The translations under genes and the position numbers were made by a program. DNA of 64,000 nucleotides, taken from the NCBI GenBank assembly GCA_029215795.1, contig JARDYH010000003.1, positions 175,162,382 through 175,226,381 of the forward strand, given 5' to 3'. Source of the DNA: Anniella stebbinsi. Taxonomy: Eukaryota; Chordata; Lepidosauria; Squamata; Anniellidae. Shown here in pieces: positions 47,534 through 58,912 of the stretch. How positions within the stretch are numbered: the first letter of the stretch is position 1; each line of letters begins with the position of its first letter. A model generated the notes under the pieces. It was not told the origin of the DNA and did no database searches. It was given only the letters and a program-made list of their open reading frames with translations.

Positions 47534-47606
47534 AGCAAATTTGAAATTTGTTGAAAACATGGACACCCCACACCTGGAACATCTAGGTTAAGACATTAGG
47601 ATTTCA

Positions 47607-47691
47607 TATTATAAAATGATACAGAAAAACAACTAAATCATCACAGTTCATTGGTTTACATAGGCTGCAGTGAGCATCACGGACTTGTTTC
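47607..47691. repeat. 85 bp direct repeat, left copy (target site duplication)
   Basis: From TATTATAAAATGATACAG through GGACTTGTTTC; matches 47990-48074 with one mismatch (CAC versus CAT before GGAC). Confidence 0.8.
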
Positions 47692-47989
47692 TGACGAGAT
47701 TTTTAGCGCCAAGGGCAAACCTCTCAGATATGGATAAAATAATACAGCCAAACCTATCATGCTAAATGTGGCCAGGTTTGTTGTGAAAGCAGCACAAATT
47801 AGGGAAGCCCTAGAAGACCTTGACACTACCTAAGAAAGGGGGCCTATAACTGTGGATTTTTAGAAATTATTTTGTACTCATATATATTTATATATATTTC
47901 TACTCCATTTTATTCTGTAATGTGTGTATTGTAGGATGCTGATTGTGAGATCGGGCTAAAACCTATTTTAGGTTGCCTTAACAATAAAG
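47692..47989 (+). mobile_element. Short 5'-truncated LINE copy flanked by 85 bp direct repeats
   Basis: A 298 bp insertion whose 5' part reads NVARFVVKAAQIREALEDLD then a stop, resembling the EQVAKFLNLAIQTRAL terminus of the LINE at 4.8-5.4 kb, followed by an AT-rich 3' UTR ending in AACAATAAAG. It is bounded by 85 bp direct repeats at 47607-47691 and 47990-48074 that differ at one base, read as an unusually long target site duplication. Confidence 0.65.
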
Positions 47990-48074
47990 TATTATAAAAT
48001 GATACAGAAAAACAACTAAATCATCACAGTTCATTGGTTTACATAGGCTGCAGTGAGCATCATGGACTTGTTTC
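47990..48074. repeat. 85 bp direct repeat, right copy (target site duplication)
   Basis: Second copy of 47607-47691. The flanking sequence diverges immediately on either side (TGACGAG versus AGGAGAT). Confidence 0.8.
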
Positions 48075-48357
48075 AGGAGATGGGATTCAAGCTCCACCAC
48101 AGAGATGAGAGAATATGGTCCTGTTCACCTTTTGTATACCCCTGTTCCATTGTGAGACCAGCTGAAGCCAGATCATATTAGGGCATGAAAAAGAGAACTC
48201 TATCTACTTCTCCCTAGCATCAAAGAAGCAACAAATGTGGCAAAGTCAACATTTATTAAACAGCCTGAAAGAGAAAGATGGGCAACAAAGCAGGTCTCCT
48301 ATGCCATGGACAATGGCTCCACAAACAACGAGGTGGTGAGTGTAGTGTCCCCAAAGG

Positions 48358-48494
48358 CAGGGACAGGAAGAAGGTGGACCTCCAGATGTTTTGGACTTTA
48401 ACTCCAGAAGCCCATGCCAGCATGGTCACTGGACAGGAATGTTGAGAGTTGAAGTTCAAAACATCTGGCAATCTACCTTCTGCCCACCTCTGTC
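48358..48494. mobile_element. Palindromic MITE, same family as 22584
   Basis: CCTCCAGATGTTTTGGACTT at left, AAGTTCAAAACATCTGGCAA and TCTGCCCACCTCTG at right; clear inverted halves around 48420. Confidence 0.6.
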
Positions 48495-51400
48495 CGCCCA
48501 CCTCTGTCTGATGGCACCAGCTCCACTCCAGGAATACTATTAGCTGTTGCATAACTGCCATGAAACTTGCAAGGCTGCAGAAGCCTACCTGAAGCTAGAG
48601 GAATAGCTGAGAGCATCCTGGTGCTGCTGATGGACCTGCACAGAACAGGGTTTGGGGTGGCTTTTAGAAAGCAATCAATAGCAGCTAGAATGCACAGTCC
48701 CTAAGCCTGGACACACAGTGTTTGTGAGGAAGTGAGAGAACAGAGTGAATGATGCCACCTGGTTGCTCAGCCAATTCTCATGTCCCAGCAGTGACAGTTT
48801 GTTCCATTCCATGTACCCAGGGTGTGATCCTGCAAAGCAATAGTGCTCATGAGTGGTTTGGCCAGCAGTTGCAATCATTATGAGTGGAGGGCCTGGCCAA
48901 TGCCAACAGAAAGCTCACTTGCTATGGGGATGAGTGCCTCCCCTGTGCGTGCAGGACATTGCTCCCTGCTGGGAGGGGAGGAAGAAGAGTGTTACAGCAG
49001 TAGAGCTCAGTTACGACACAGTGATCTCATATGGGAAGGGGTGGGGAGGGAGGGAGGGAAAGAGACTGTAACAGAAATGCTTTGTAGCATGATTGCCCCC
49101 TTCTCTTGTTTATCTAGTTGGGGTGCTCTGTGGTATAGAGTTTAATGTTGGATGTTTGTGTCTGTACAGATGAGGCACCTGTATGAGTTCCAGGAAGAGA
49201 AGTGTTAGCAACCTACTCAAATTTCTGTGAATATTCTGGAGACAGGTGATTTGTGAAAAGTGTTCCTTTGGGTGCAAAGGCTCCTTTCTTCATAGTTTTC
49301 CATCACTACAGTTCCCCCTTGTGTTTTTTAAAGTCAGAAAGATACAGTTCCATGGTGTGCACTCAGTTATGGTCTTCCCATGTGCCGTGATTGGGTGCTG
49401 AGTTATATCATAACCTATTCACTTTCATGGTGACATAGGAAAGGCAACCATTTTCATGTTTTCCCCCTCCAGTCAATGGGATGTGGGCCAGGGCCAGTCT
49501 GTCAACAGGAGTGTGGCCACGATTTAGAGGAACACAGTATTGTTCCAGCATAGGTTTGTGCCTACCCTGTGCTGCACATAACTCTGCCCTTTTCCATCTG
49601 TTCCTCCAGCATACATCATGGTGGTGATGTATCTGCCATTCAGCCAACATAGCATAGCAGAGCTTCAGCCAAATCCTATAGTTCCTTAGCTGGCAGACTC
49701 AAATATAGGACTACACCTTAAATAGTCTAGAAATATTATTTACAGTGTGTTTCCTGAAAAGCAGACTCTGCACAAATTATAACTTCCCTTATTAGATTCT
49801 AAATGCTAAATTCTAACCTTTAATGTAAGATAGACAATCTAATAATACTGCTTCTCTAAACTTGATTAATTTGCTTATTTTAGCTAAAACAATTCTTATT
49901 TGCCTAAATTAGTCTCACTATAAAAGTATTAATTATGTCTGAAGATAATTTGGGAACATTATAGAGAAGAAAAGCTTTGAAGAGCTGAGAGTGACTCAGC
50001 AGAGCAAACATATCTACCTTGTACTCCTTAAATTTCAAGTTTGCTCCAGTGAAAGATTAACACATCAATAATTGCACTTCTAAAAAAGGGACTATAATAT
50101 TTTTCCCCACAGGAGTTGAAGGACATTAAAAAAAAGACTCAGCATCCACATCCTTGCAAGTTTCTTGGACTCTCTCAATCCTACCTCCACCCCATACCAC
50201 ACATTTTAAGGTATTATTGCTGAGGGACTCATCAACAGGAGAACAGAATTATCCAAAAAGATGGAAACAATTGCAACTTAATATTTGATTAGCATTGCCT
50301 GTTCTGTGTATCATTATTATGACTATTAGTCCCCATATTAGGCCTGTTTTTGTGTGTGTGTTTTTGTCATATAACACTTCCTACTTACTGCAGCAGCTGG
50401 AGAGAACTCAAATAAATTTGCATATCAATTCTAGTGAACAGGTAGTGATGGTCCCATTTGTCACACCAAGGCATGAACAGGGAAGTAAACAAAATAAAAA
50501 TAGGTGGAAAGCTAAAAAATAAAAAATCCATATTCCTATTCCTACCCCATATTGCCTAGCATCCAAAGTTAAGGGCCTAGGTGTTCTGGGAAATAGGCTG
50601 AGATCACTGGTAGTTCCAATGAACAAATAAAAATGTAGCCCCCTCCCTTGCCAGTAGAAGCTACATGTCAATCCTTCAATATTTCAAGGTTCAGCCAACG
50701 TGCTGATTTAGTCTGCTGGCAGCATACTAAATTTGCACCTAGGCCTGTGACAAAGTGCTCAGATGACCATTCCATCCCACCCCTTGCATTCAAACAAGGT
50801 TGAGAAAAAAGTTTACTAAAAAGAAAAACAAATATAAGAGGCACACATGAGATGTACACAATATCTAATGTTAAGAAGTCTCATATTTTGAACCCAAAGA
50901 CTCAGAGCAGCTTGATGTTTTGAGAGCCATGTCACTCCCACCAACATCTAGTAAGTTAAATACAATGTATGTCATGACACCATGGTGCTGTGCATTGTCC
51001 TACCTCAGTTATCAATAGACAATGTTGTGGGAGGAGGCAAAATGTTGCATGCTTGTTGAACTAGGAGTTATGATGGTGTAACATAGAAAAGCAATACACC
51101 TCTGTCTTCATATTATGAATCCACCCTCAAGTTTCCTGCAAACAAGTACAGAATTTGGTTCTGTCTAAAGAATTCATCTTCCTGAGAATATCATTTCATT
51201 TTTAAAAGCACGTTTCTAGACCATATGCAGAGCTGGCTAAATAAGTCTCAGAGGTGACTAAATAAGTCATCAACAAGCAGTATGACAGCCCGTTTCTGGA
51301 ATAGCTCCTTGCTGCTGTACATGAGTAACAGCAACAGAGTAAAACTATGCAAAATCTTATAAAATATTGATCACATAGTCCAGTCACAATTCAGAAGACT

Positions 51401-51535
51401 TTCTAATGTTTAGCACAGAGTACTGCCTATCAATAGAAAAGACTCCTAAAACAAGTTTCTTTGGAAAACTACCCCTCCCTGTCAAAACTCCATTTGTGGC
51501 ACAGATCAAAGAAGTCCAATCTAAAACATTAGTCA
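48495..51535. other. Intronic sequence near the PDSS2 exon, nothing recognised
   Basis: Moderate G+C in 48500-49200, otherwise AT-rich. No exon or repeat identified. Confidence 0.6.
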
Positions 51536-52091
51536 AATTCAGTGGTAGATCATGTGCTTTGCATGAAGAAGGTCCCAGATTCAATCCCTCCATCTCCAGT
51601 TTAAAAAAAGACTGTGAGTTGCAATGCTGGGAGAAACTCTCTGCTCAAAACTCTGTAGAACTGCTGCCAGTAAGAACAGCTCCTACTCAGACCAAGGGTG
51701 GGCAGACTTTAGGCTTGTCAAATCTACTTTACCGTTTGTCTGTTATTGTTTTAAACTAGAAGCTCAAGATCCACCAACCAGAGCCTGGTGCAAAAGACAT
51801 ACAATTAGAATTAAAGAATGCAGTGCTTCTAAATACATTCAGAGCCTAGTGATTTGTTTTCAGCACTGAGCTTATACAAATTCTACTCTTGCCCCCCCTA
51901 AACTTTCTTCACTTCAACAGCCTAATTTCGGGGCGGGGGGAAGTAACAAGTGGGAGTCAAGAAACCTTGCCGATCTACTGCACCGATATCTTCCAGTAGA
52001 TCCCGATCTACCTTCTGCCCACTCCTACGTTATACAATGCTGACGGACCAATGATCTGACTCCAAACAAGGCAGCATCACCTGTTTATTGA
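51536..52091 (+). mobile_element. Sauria-type SINE split by a MITE
   Basis: Head at 51536-51690 (CAGTGGTAGATCATGTGCTT, GCATGAAGAAGGTCCCAGAT) and 3' part at about 52028-52091 (TACAATGCTGACGGACCAAT, then GATCTGACTCCAAACAAGGC). The middle, about 51697-52024, is a foreign segment with GGGTGGGCAGACTTTA at left and GATCTACCTTCTGCCCACTC at right, inverted ends of a MITE. Confidence 0.7.
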
Positions 52092-52270
52092 AGCGGTTCC
52101 AAAAAGCTTCACAGGCCCAGAATAAGAGTTCTTATGGCAGAGTGAAAGCTATGGATTATTACAAAAAATGTGATCAGGGAGGGAACTAAGAGGACGACTT
52201 GGATTCACCTTGCTTGCAAGTTTCGCAACACTTTCCAAGTCGACGCTCACGTTCCGACGGGCGAGCTTAC

Positions 52271-52560
52271 CTGGCCGTGTTGAGCAATGGGTGCTTGGTC
52301 CCCACCAGCTTGCGCACCTGCATGGCGATGTTGCTCAATTCGTCGCTCAAGAGGCAGCGGAGGCTCATGAAGGAGGTCGGGTAGCCCACGATCTTCTCCG
52401 CTTCAGAGACCACTTTGCTCCAATGAGAAGCAGGCAACGGAGAGCCAGAGAAGAGACACCGCCGCTGCCTCGCCTTTCCTCCTCCTCCTTCTACCCAGAA
52501 CTGTGAGAGAGTCCGAGAGCAACTTCTAGCAAGGGGCGCCAACAACGCGGGGCGCATCAT
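52271..52560 (-). CDS. PDSS2: PDSS2 exon 1 (decaprenyl diphosphate synthase subunit 2), partial gene
   Basis: This exon encodes the first 96 codons plus two bases of PDSS2, the partner of PDSS1 that makes the polyprenyl tail of coenzyme Q in mitochondria. The segment [20 protein letters not shown] and the following [17 protein letters not shown] are nearly identical to the human protein as I know it. The N terminus ([20 protein letters not shown]) is Arg/Ser-rich without acidic residues, as expected of a mitochondrial targeting peptide. I start at the ATG at 52558-52560: it has A at -3, and it places the conserved HW dipeptide at residues 46-47, close to its position in human. The frame stays open to an upstream ATG at 52702-52704, which would add 48 residues. 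The exon ends at a consensus donor, AG|GTAAGC (52265-52270). No other PDSS2 exon was recognised, so intron 1 is long, as in mammals. Confidence 0.95.
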
Positions 52561-53260
52561 CTTCACTGCCCGTCTTGGACGCCCTGGAGAAATCAAAGGC
52601 AACAAGGCAGCCGCTCTCCTCACTCGGATCCAATATAGCCCAGCCCTACTTTTTCCCAATCTATCCCATGAGGCGCCTCTCACCGATTTAAACACGCATC
52701 CCAATTTGCACCCTCCCTCCCATAGTGCCTTCTTCGTACTTCATAGTCGAAGAACAGAAATGGTGAATAATAACAATAATGCTGCTGCGTTATAAATTCC
52801 CTGAAGCCGGTGGCTGGAAACTGCCCATTCTAAATCGCAGTCCCTCCAATAGCTTTCCCCGCACTGAAGCGACAAGCTGATCTCATGGAGGCAGCCATCT
52901 TAAGTGTCGCAAAAAGAGAGCGCTAGGGAGTCGTGGAAGTTGTAGTTTTGCCCCATTTCTTTGCTTTACGGCACCAACTGAGCGGAGGGACACCTAAAAG
53001 AAGAAGAACGGAGAGGAATTGGTAGTCTGTAGACGACGAATACTGAGGCCGAGGGTTTACTTGGGTGCTGTTTCCACTTTTCCGGGTAGCCGTAAAGTGG
53101 AGTTCGCGATTTGTAATTCGCAGTTTTCCGGCCGCTGTGGTAGAGCTGGAAATCTCCAACCGCCAAATCTCCAGTGTAGTTTCATGGCATCTCCAGCAAG
53201 ATCCTCTTCCGCCATAATATCGCATTAGGTTCAGGATATAAAGGGGGTTGAAAATCGTGC
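52561..53260 (-). promoter_or_regulatory. PDSS2: PDSS2 5' UTR and proximal promoter region
   Basis: The segment upstream of the PDSS2 start is richer in G+C and CpG than its surroundings and contains motifs typical of TATA-less housekeeping promoters. A YY1-like AAGATGGCTGC lies on the minus strand at 52891-52901. A ZNF143-like ACTACAACTTCCA lies at 52934-52946 (minus). ETS-type cores lie at 53081-53086, 53126-53131 and 53206-53215; the last reads ATGGCGGAAG on the minus strand. The YY1 element is a plausible transcription start area, which would give a 5' UTR of about 330 bases; this is inference. A plus-strand TATAAAGG at 53237-53244 points away from PDSS2 and could support divergent transcription. 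Confidence 0.6.
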
Positions 53261-53733
53261 GTACAGCCATTTTTGAACCCTTTCTCCCCTTCCACCTCAT
53301 TTAGTTTAGAATAAATGTGTTAGTCTTTAATGTGACACAAGAGTGTTGTTTTTACAATCATATGCATGTTTATGCAGAAGTCCCAAATAGAACATGCGTA
53401 AAATTGCAATCCCTGCGAAAAATTATATTCAGATCAGTTGTATTTACTCCAAATAGAGGTGTAATTCCCAATTCCCTTTTGCTGGTTCACAATGAGGGCA
53501 GTTGACCCTACTACAGATATCTTGATTGAGTTACGGTGCGATCCAATGCATGTCTACTCAGGAGTAAAATCCTTAACGTGCACTCAATAGATTGGGTATA
53601 AGAGCAGCCTCGTTGAACTCAGTAGGACTTATTTCTGAGTACACAGATATATTATTGCATTATTAATCAATTAAATCTGCATATATTTACAAATAAACAA
53701 AAAGCTTTGTCCTGTATCTTAATCTATGTGCCT
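53261..53733. other. Upstream intergenic DNA with a CTACTCAGGAGTAA-type short repeat
   Basis: 53535-53650 contains GATCCAATGCATGTCTACTC, AGGAGTAAAATCC and GTAGGACTTATTTCTGAGTA, a short repeat type also glimpsed at 43938-43985, 46178-46260, 47427-47492 and 55484-55520. No gene. Confidence 0.5.
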
Positions 53734-53741
53734 TCTTAATT

Positions 53742-54061
53742 TAGGCTGACCAGATAAAATCCAGGTCAGGGCTCATGTAACTTTAACAGTTGTAGAGAAA
53801 AGGGAATTTCAGCCAGTGTCATTTGTATGCAATTAGTTCCTGATGAAATTCCCTCTTCATCACAACAGTTAAAGTTGCAGGGGCCCTGCCTTCTTTTGTA
53901 TATGGTCACTCTAGTATAGTGCATGCACCTTTAACTGTTGTGATGAAGAGGGAATTTCACCAGGAACTAATTGCATACAAATGACCCTGGCTGAAATTCC
54001 CTTTTCTCTACAACTGTTAAAGTTACATGAGCCCTGACCTGGATTTTATCTGGTCAGCCTA
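53742..54061. mobile_element. hAT-type foldback MITE, copy 3
   Basis: A 320 bp copy of the same family, ends TAGGCTGACCAG and CTGGTCAGCCTA, with a perfect 8 bp duplication TCTTAATT at 53734-53741 and 54062-54069. Confidence 0.88.
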
Positions 54062-54729
54062 TCTTAATTCGTCCCTTTCACCAATTTATATTCCTTATCA
54101 AATCTGTGATGCCTTTCAACCATCTGAAAAGGGCGCTGTAAAAAAGGGTGTTTTTTTAACAGCGCCTTCCTCATATGGGGCCCTCCAAGTGTTTTGGACT
54201 GCCTCTCCCATCATCCCCAACCAACATGGATAATGTTAAGAGATGATAGGGCTTGGGTTCTAGGGACTGAGAGGTGCAGTTTTGTTTTGTTTTTATAGGT
54301 GCAGTTTAAACACAAAGTTGTTGTTTTTAAAAAATCTCCCCATACTTAGAAAAGTCCTCCTTATTTGCCTTCTGAACCTTTCTGAAAAAGCAGAATTCCG
54401 GTTGCACAACAAGGGCAATATGCACATGCAAGTCTCTCTAGCCATGTTCTAATAACAAATGTAGGCTGAACAGGGGGGAACCCCTTGCAATGCCATTTCT
54501 CCCCAGCCCCCAGTCCTTCAAAGTATCTGAAAGGACATTTGCATTGCTTTTAAATTATAACCCTGCAGGTTGGGTTTAATGTTTTTGCTACAATAGTAAA
54601 GTACTAGCTTTTGATTCACATGTTGCTGTTATTATACAATACTTCTGTTGTTTTTGGAGTATGAACTTGTATTGGAGCTTTCCACATAAATATTATCTCA
54701 TTGTGTGAATGGAGTAATTTCTCTTTCTA

Positions 54730-54990
54730 TAGTTATCTAATCCAGCATGGTGTTTGCAATTAGTGGCCGTTCCCTGCTTGTAAACTTCCTCCGGACAGTG
54801 GCCTCCCCTGCTGTTTGTCCTCAACAATTTGTGCGTCTGGTATTCAGAGGTATATTGCCTCTGAATAACGAGGTTCTTTTTAGCTCTTATAGCTGACGGC
54901 TCTTGATAGATGTATTGTGAATTTGTTTAATTTGTTTTAAGAGCCATCTGATCTAGGTTTTATTTGTGTTCCCCACCCAAACAAAGAGCA
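54730..54990 (-). mobile_element. CR1 LINE fragment, minus
   Basis: TGGTATTCAGAGGTATATTG, CCTCTGAATAACGAGGTTC and TAAGAGCCATCTGATCTAGG follow the order of the CR1 segment at 63125-63270. Strongly decayed. Confidence 0.5.
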
Positions 54991-55689
54991 GTACCAGCCT
55001 CTGCTGCTCACAAGCCTAGATCGTCCATTTAAGAATGCCTCCACATCAGAATTTGAGACTGAAGCCTTAATCTCACAGCACCTTTCGGCAGTGATGAAGT
55101 TGGAACAAGCATTTTACAGGAGCTGTTTATTTGGAATATATTTCTGTAAAATGAAAAGTGATGCCTGTTATAGTCACAATTAAAAAAAAATGGGTGGAGA
55201 AAGCTACAATTTGAAACATGTAGACCTGTTCCTGTACCAAATGTGTACAAGGTTGTACAGTATGTAACATCAGTGCATGTTAGCAGCAATGCCTAGATGG
55301 TATGGGTGCTCTATAATGTTCAGTATTTACTCAAATTAACTAAATCATCTTCATTTTGATATAGCAAAGGCAAAGTATCAGTGCAATTCAATTTCACTTC
55401 AATATGTAAGAAACTAGCTTACTTATGGCAGCTTCAGCAATCAAATGTCGTAACATTCAAATAAGATGTTTATGGAATTTACAATGCAGTCCTATTTATG
55501 TTTACTCAGAAGTAGGTTGTACTCATATTTTGAGGGTGAGACAAATGTTCCTAAAAAACAAATTGAAGAAAGCAATGAACCAATGAAAGCCAAGAATGGG
55601 TGCAATAGCCCCAGACTGGAATCAGATTCCATGTTTGAGGCAAATCTACTGCTATCATTTCAAGTGTTCCTGATTAGTGTTAAATTGTG

Positions 55690-56010
55690 TTATTTATTTA
55701 AATATATATATATGCCCTGCTTTATCTTCTTATATGGTTTGTACCCTGTCTTTCCACCAAGATAATGGCACTCAAGGCAACTAACAATTATAGGAAGCAA
55801 AACATTTAAATAAGAACTTGGTTAACCCAATAATAAAACAAACACATTAAAACACAATTAAAAACACACACAACAACAACAGAGTAAAAACAGCACTCAA
55901 ACAACAGACCAGTTTTACATGCCAAAGGCCTGCTTGAATAAAAATGTATTTGCCTACTGGCAGAAGGACAGCAGGCACTACCAACCAAGTCTCTCTCGAC
56001 AACTAAAAAT
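55690..56010 (-). mobile_element. LINE 3' UTR relic, minus
   Basis: TACCCTGTCTTTCCACCAAG and GGCACTCAAGGCAACTAACA are the complement of a GTTGCCTTGAGTGCC...GGTGGAAAGACAGGGTA LINE 3' end; the following A-rich part and CCAAAGGCCTGCTTGAATAA continue its 3' UTR. Confidence 0.5.
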
Positions 56011-58049
56011 CTCAAAAAAGAAACACTGGGGAGAAAAGGATGATTCCTTTACAATATTTATAGTTGGGTTGGTCAGGGCATCCTGCTTGTCCTCCTCACT
56101 TCTTTTCTTGGGTGACATCCCTCACAATTTTACCGAATCAGAAGAAATCACATAGTAGAGTCATCTTGATTCTGCTTAGTATAAAGTACAAAGGAATCAA
56201 GCAAGAAAAGGAAAAGACCTTTCTTCATTTTCAACAGGCTTTTAAAAGCCTTTCCTTGGAGAGAATGAAGCCACAACAGGGAAGGTGAATTTTGCAGTGA
56301 GAGGAACAAAGCGCCAGGGTGACTTCAGAGGCAATCGTATTCGGAGCACTGTTCTGGGCAAACGCTTATCAGGAGGCATCAGTGCTACCACTGCTGCCAG
56401 CTCTAACAGATGCTCCAAACCACAAGTGAAATTTTGGAATGGGACAGGAACAATTTCCCTTCCTCAGTCTACAGTGAAATGTGTGCACCTCACAAGTACA
56501 AACATATGTGCAATTGCTCCTTTTACTGCTGATCTATACATTGTTTGAAGTGTGATGGCTACTAAGCTATCTGACATCTCTATTAAACAGAAACACTAAA
56601 ATGGGGATTTTCAACATAGGGTCAAATTTTAAGTTTGCACCTACACAGTTATATTTTTCTTTAATGACAGCATAATTATATTTTTCCATAAAGCTCTGTG
56701 GAGTGATGGGTTGACTCTCAAGTAAGTCTGGATAGCATTGTACACAGGAAAAAAGTGGAGATGGTTACACTTTAAATAAGCCTAATGGGATATTATATAA
56801 CTTCAGCTACTGATCCTCCTGCTGTGAACGCTACTGCTCTCATAATCACATAGTGCATCGTACTTATGGAGGAAAACTCAGTCCATAACAATCCAGCTGT
56901 GAGTAAAGTCCAGTACCACATGCAAATCTCAATACAGACTGGGCTTTGAGAACAAAATGTCACAACTGCAGCTTTTTAATAGATTGTGATAAAGTGTCAA
57001 AATCTGATCCATACTAAACTCAGTGTCAGGGGTCAAGGTTCACTTCACCACTTGTCATGAGCTGCAACCAACATGGTCCCATCTCTCTTCCATCTGGTAA
57101 CTATGCATTGACTGGTCATGAGAATATGTTCTTTCCAAAAGTGTGCTGGGCACTAAATAGGAATAACATGATCCTTGTCCAACCCTGCCAAAACCACTAT
57201 GATTCGGGTTCGTGCTCATGATGATTAGCTTACGTGACTGATTTATCATGAGCACATTTCAAGTTTTAATAGAAAACAAGTAGACTAAGTGGGCTTGTCA
57301 TGAGCACACATGTTGCATTTATTCACTTTTCCTCTATTTTGAGTCCTTGTGAATAAGCATTGAAATCACAAAAGGATCAACTTAGTGAACAATTATAATG
57401 CTAGGTGTTGAAGTCTTCTGTTAAAACTATTTAATATTTATGTCGCATCGATAGCACAATATTGCCCTAGAAGACATAGAATTGGCACAATCCATGGCCA
57501 AAAAGGTTACAGTGTACCATAATATATGCAGACCTGGTGCTGCCATCAAACAATCTAAACAGACTTTCAGAGTGCATGTCTGTGTAGTAGAAGATGCCAT
57601 GAGGCTATCCCCCAAGGGCAAGCCAACAGCCAAGAACAGACTGAGGACTTCCCTCAGGACATCTAATGCCTCCCAGGACTTGACTTGGCCTGGGAAGTCT
57701 CACATTATTCCATTATCTGGGCAAACCCTGGGCCTGATTATAATTCAGAAATTTACTTAACCATCTTTAAAATAAACATGGTAGGCATTAGCAGCAAACA
57801 TAATTTTGTCCTGCTGCTGCTAAGCTGAAAAATGAGAGAATAGTAGATTAGCCAAAGTGACACCCACCTCTTGTGTATCTATTCTGTCTTCCTATTCATG
57901 GTCCTTAAAGGGCAAATCAGATCTTGTTGCTTAGAAAGGTTCATATTTTGATGTATAATGTAGTAGGCTGTGGGGAATTATCTGCTGACTAATAGTTTGG
58001 GCAGCTGCTTCACAGGATGTTTTACTCGGACTTTAAAGCATGCAGCAAA
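56011..58049. other. Intergenic sequence, nothing recognised
   Basis: Frames at 56285-56548 and 57482-57760 (plus) have no recognisable domain or codon pattern. No repeat identified. Confidence 0.55.
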
Positions 58050-58912
58050 ATGGGGGCTGTCTTGATGAGGGTGCACTGGTGCCTCGAGCCCCCCAACCCG
58101 CGCTTGTGCTCCTGTGGGTTGTCCCCACACTAAGGGACGAGCACAGGGTTTGCATGCGAGGAGCGGCCATCCCGTGCACCGCCACCTATGCACCAGGGCG
58201 CCTGTGCCTCCTTGTGTCCCTCCGAACTCCCGGCAACTGTGCCCACCTCCTTGGACTCGCAACAGTACAGCTTAGAACTCTGGTGTGAGAGGATGAAGTG
58301 GTGGGCAAAGAGTGGTTCTTGGCATGGAGAATCATACAATCAGGCTTTCCGCCTTTTGAGAAATGTCTCTGGTGCCCTACCAGGAGCTGCAGCAAGCCAT
58401 AGGGAGATGTTGTGACAGGGCTCCTGTCAGCTCGCTGGGGCACCAGGAGTTGGCACGGCGGGTGCAGCAGCCTTTTTCTTGCTGCTTTTGAAGGTAGTGA
58501 GGCAGTTGCTGAAACAGGTGGCTGGTCGGTTTCCCACCTGGCCCAGCAGGGCTGCCCCTCATTGACAACATTGGGGCTGTCTTTATTTTTACCAAGTGCA
58601 GAGGCATTCCAGCAGCCATTCAGCTCGCTGGCCCACCCCTCCCCCCATCCAGGCAGATAGCGACCAATCAGGGCTCGCCATCTGCCCGGGCATGCCTCTG
58701 ACGCAACTCCGGAGCATGGTGACAGAAGGCAGATGTCGCCATCGCCTTGCTGCAAGAGAAAAAAGTTGGGGTAAGTCCCTGACTTTTTTTAATTAGGAGC
58801 TTCAGAGGAAAGCCCTGGGATGGCTCTGCAATGGCTGCTGCGTCATATAAATGACCTAGTGCCACTGTGGAGCCACCCCAGGGCTTTACCCCCTGTATAG
58901 ACAGCCCCAGTT
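58050..58912. mobile_element. GC-rich element with GGGGCTGTCT ends
   Basis: Starts GGGGGCTGTCTTGATGAGG and ends TATAGACAGCCCC, short inverted repeats enclosing about 860 bp that is far richer in G+C than its flanks. An internal TTGGGGCTGTCTTTATTTTT at about 58571 repeats the left end, so two related copies may be nested. No target duplication is evident. Several open frames on both strands (up to 189 codons) are explained by the base composition and match no protein I know. Alternatively a CpG-rich regulatory segment. Confidence 0.45.

Noticed and set aside
1..52264. Search for further PDSS2 exons
   Set aside because: No minus-strand frame resembling the exon 2 protein that follows HPLL.TAR in the family was found, so no additional exon is claimed; a short diverged exon could still be missed by eye.
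52923..53300. 125-codon minus-strand open frame upstream of PDSS2
   Set aside because: No recognised domain, low-complexity Ser/Thr end, lies in promoter-like DNA; other frames there are similarly open.
58186..58755. 189-codon minus-strand open frame and several overlapping ones
   Set aside because: Sits in the GC-rich element where stops are rare on both strands; no domain or known protein similarity.
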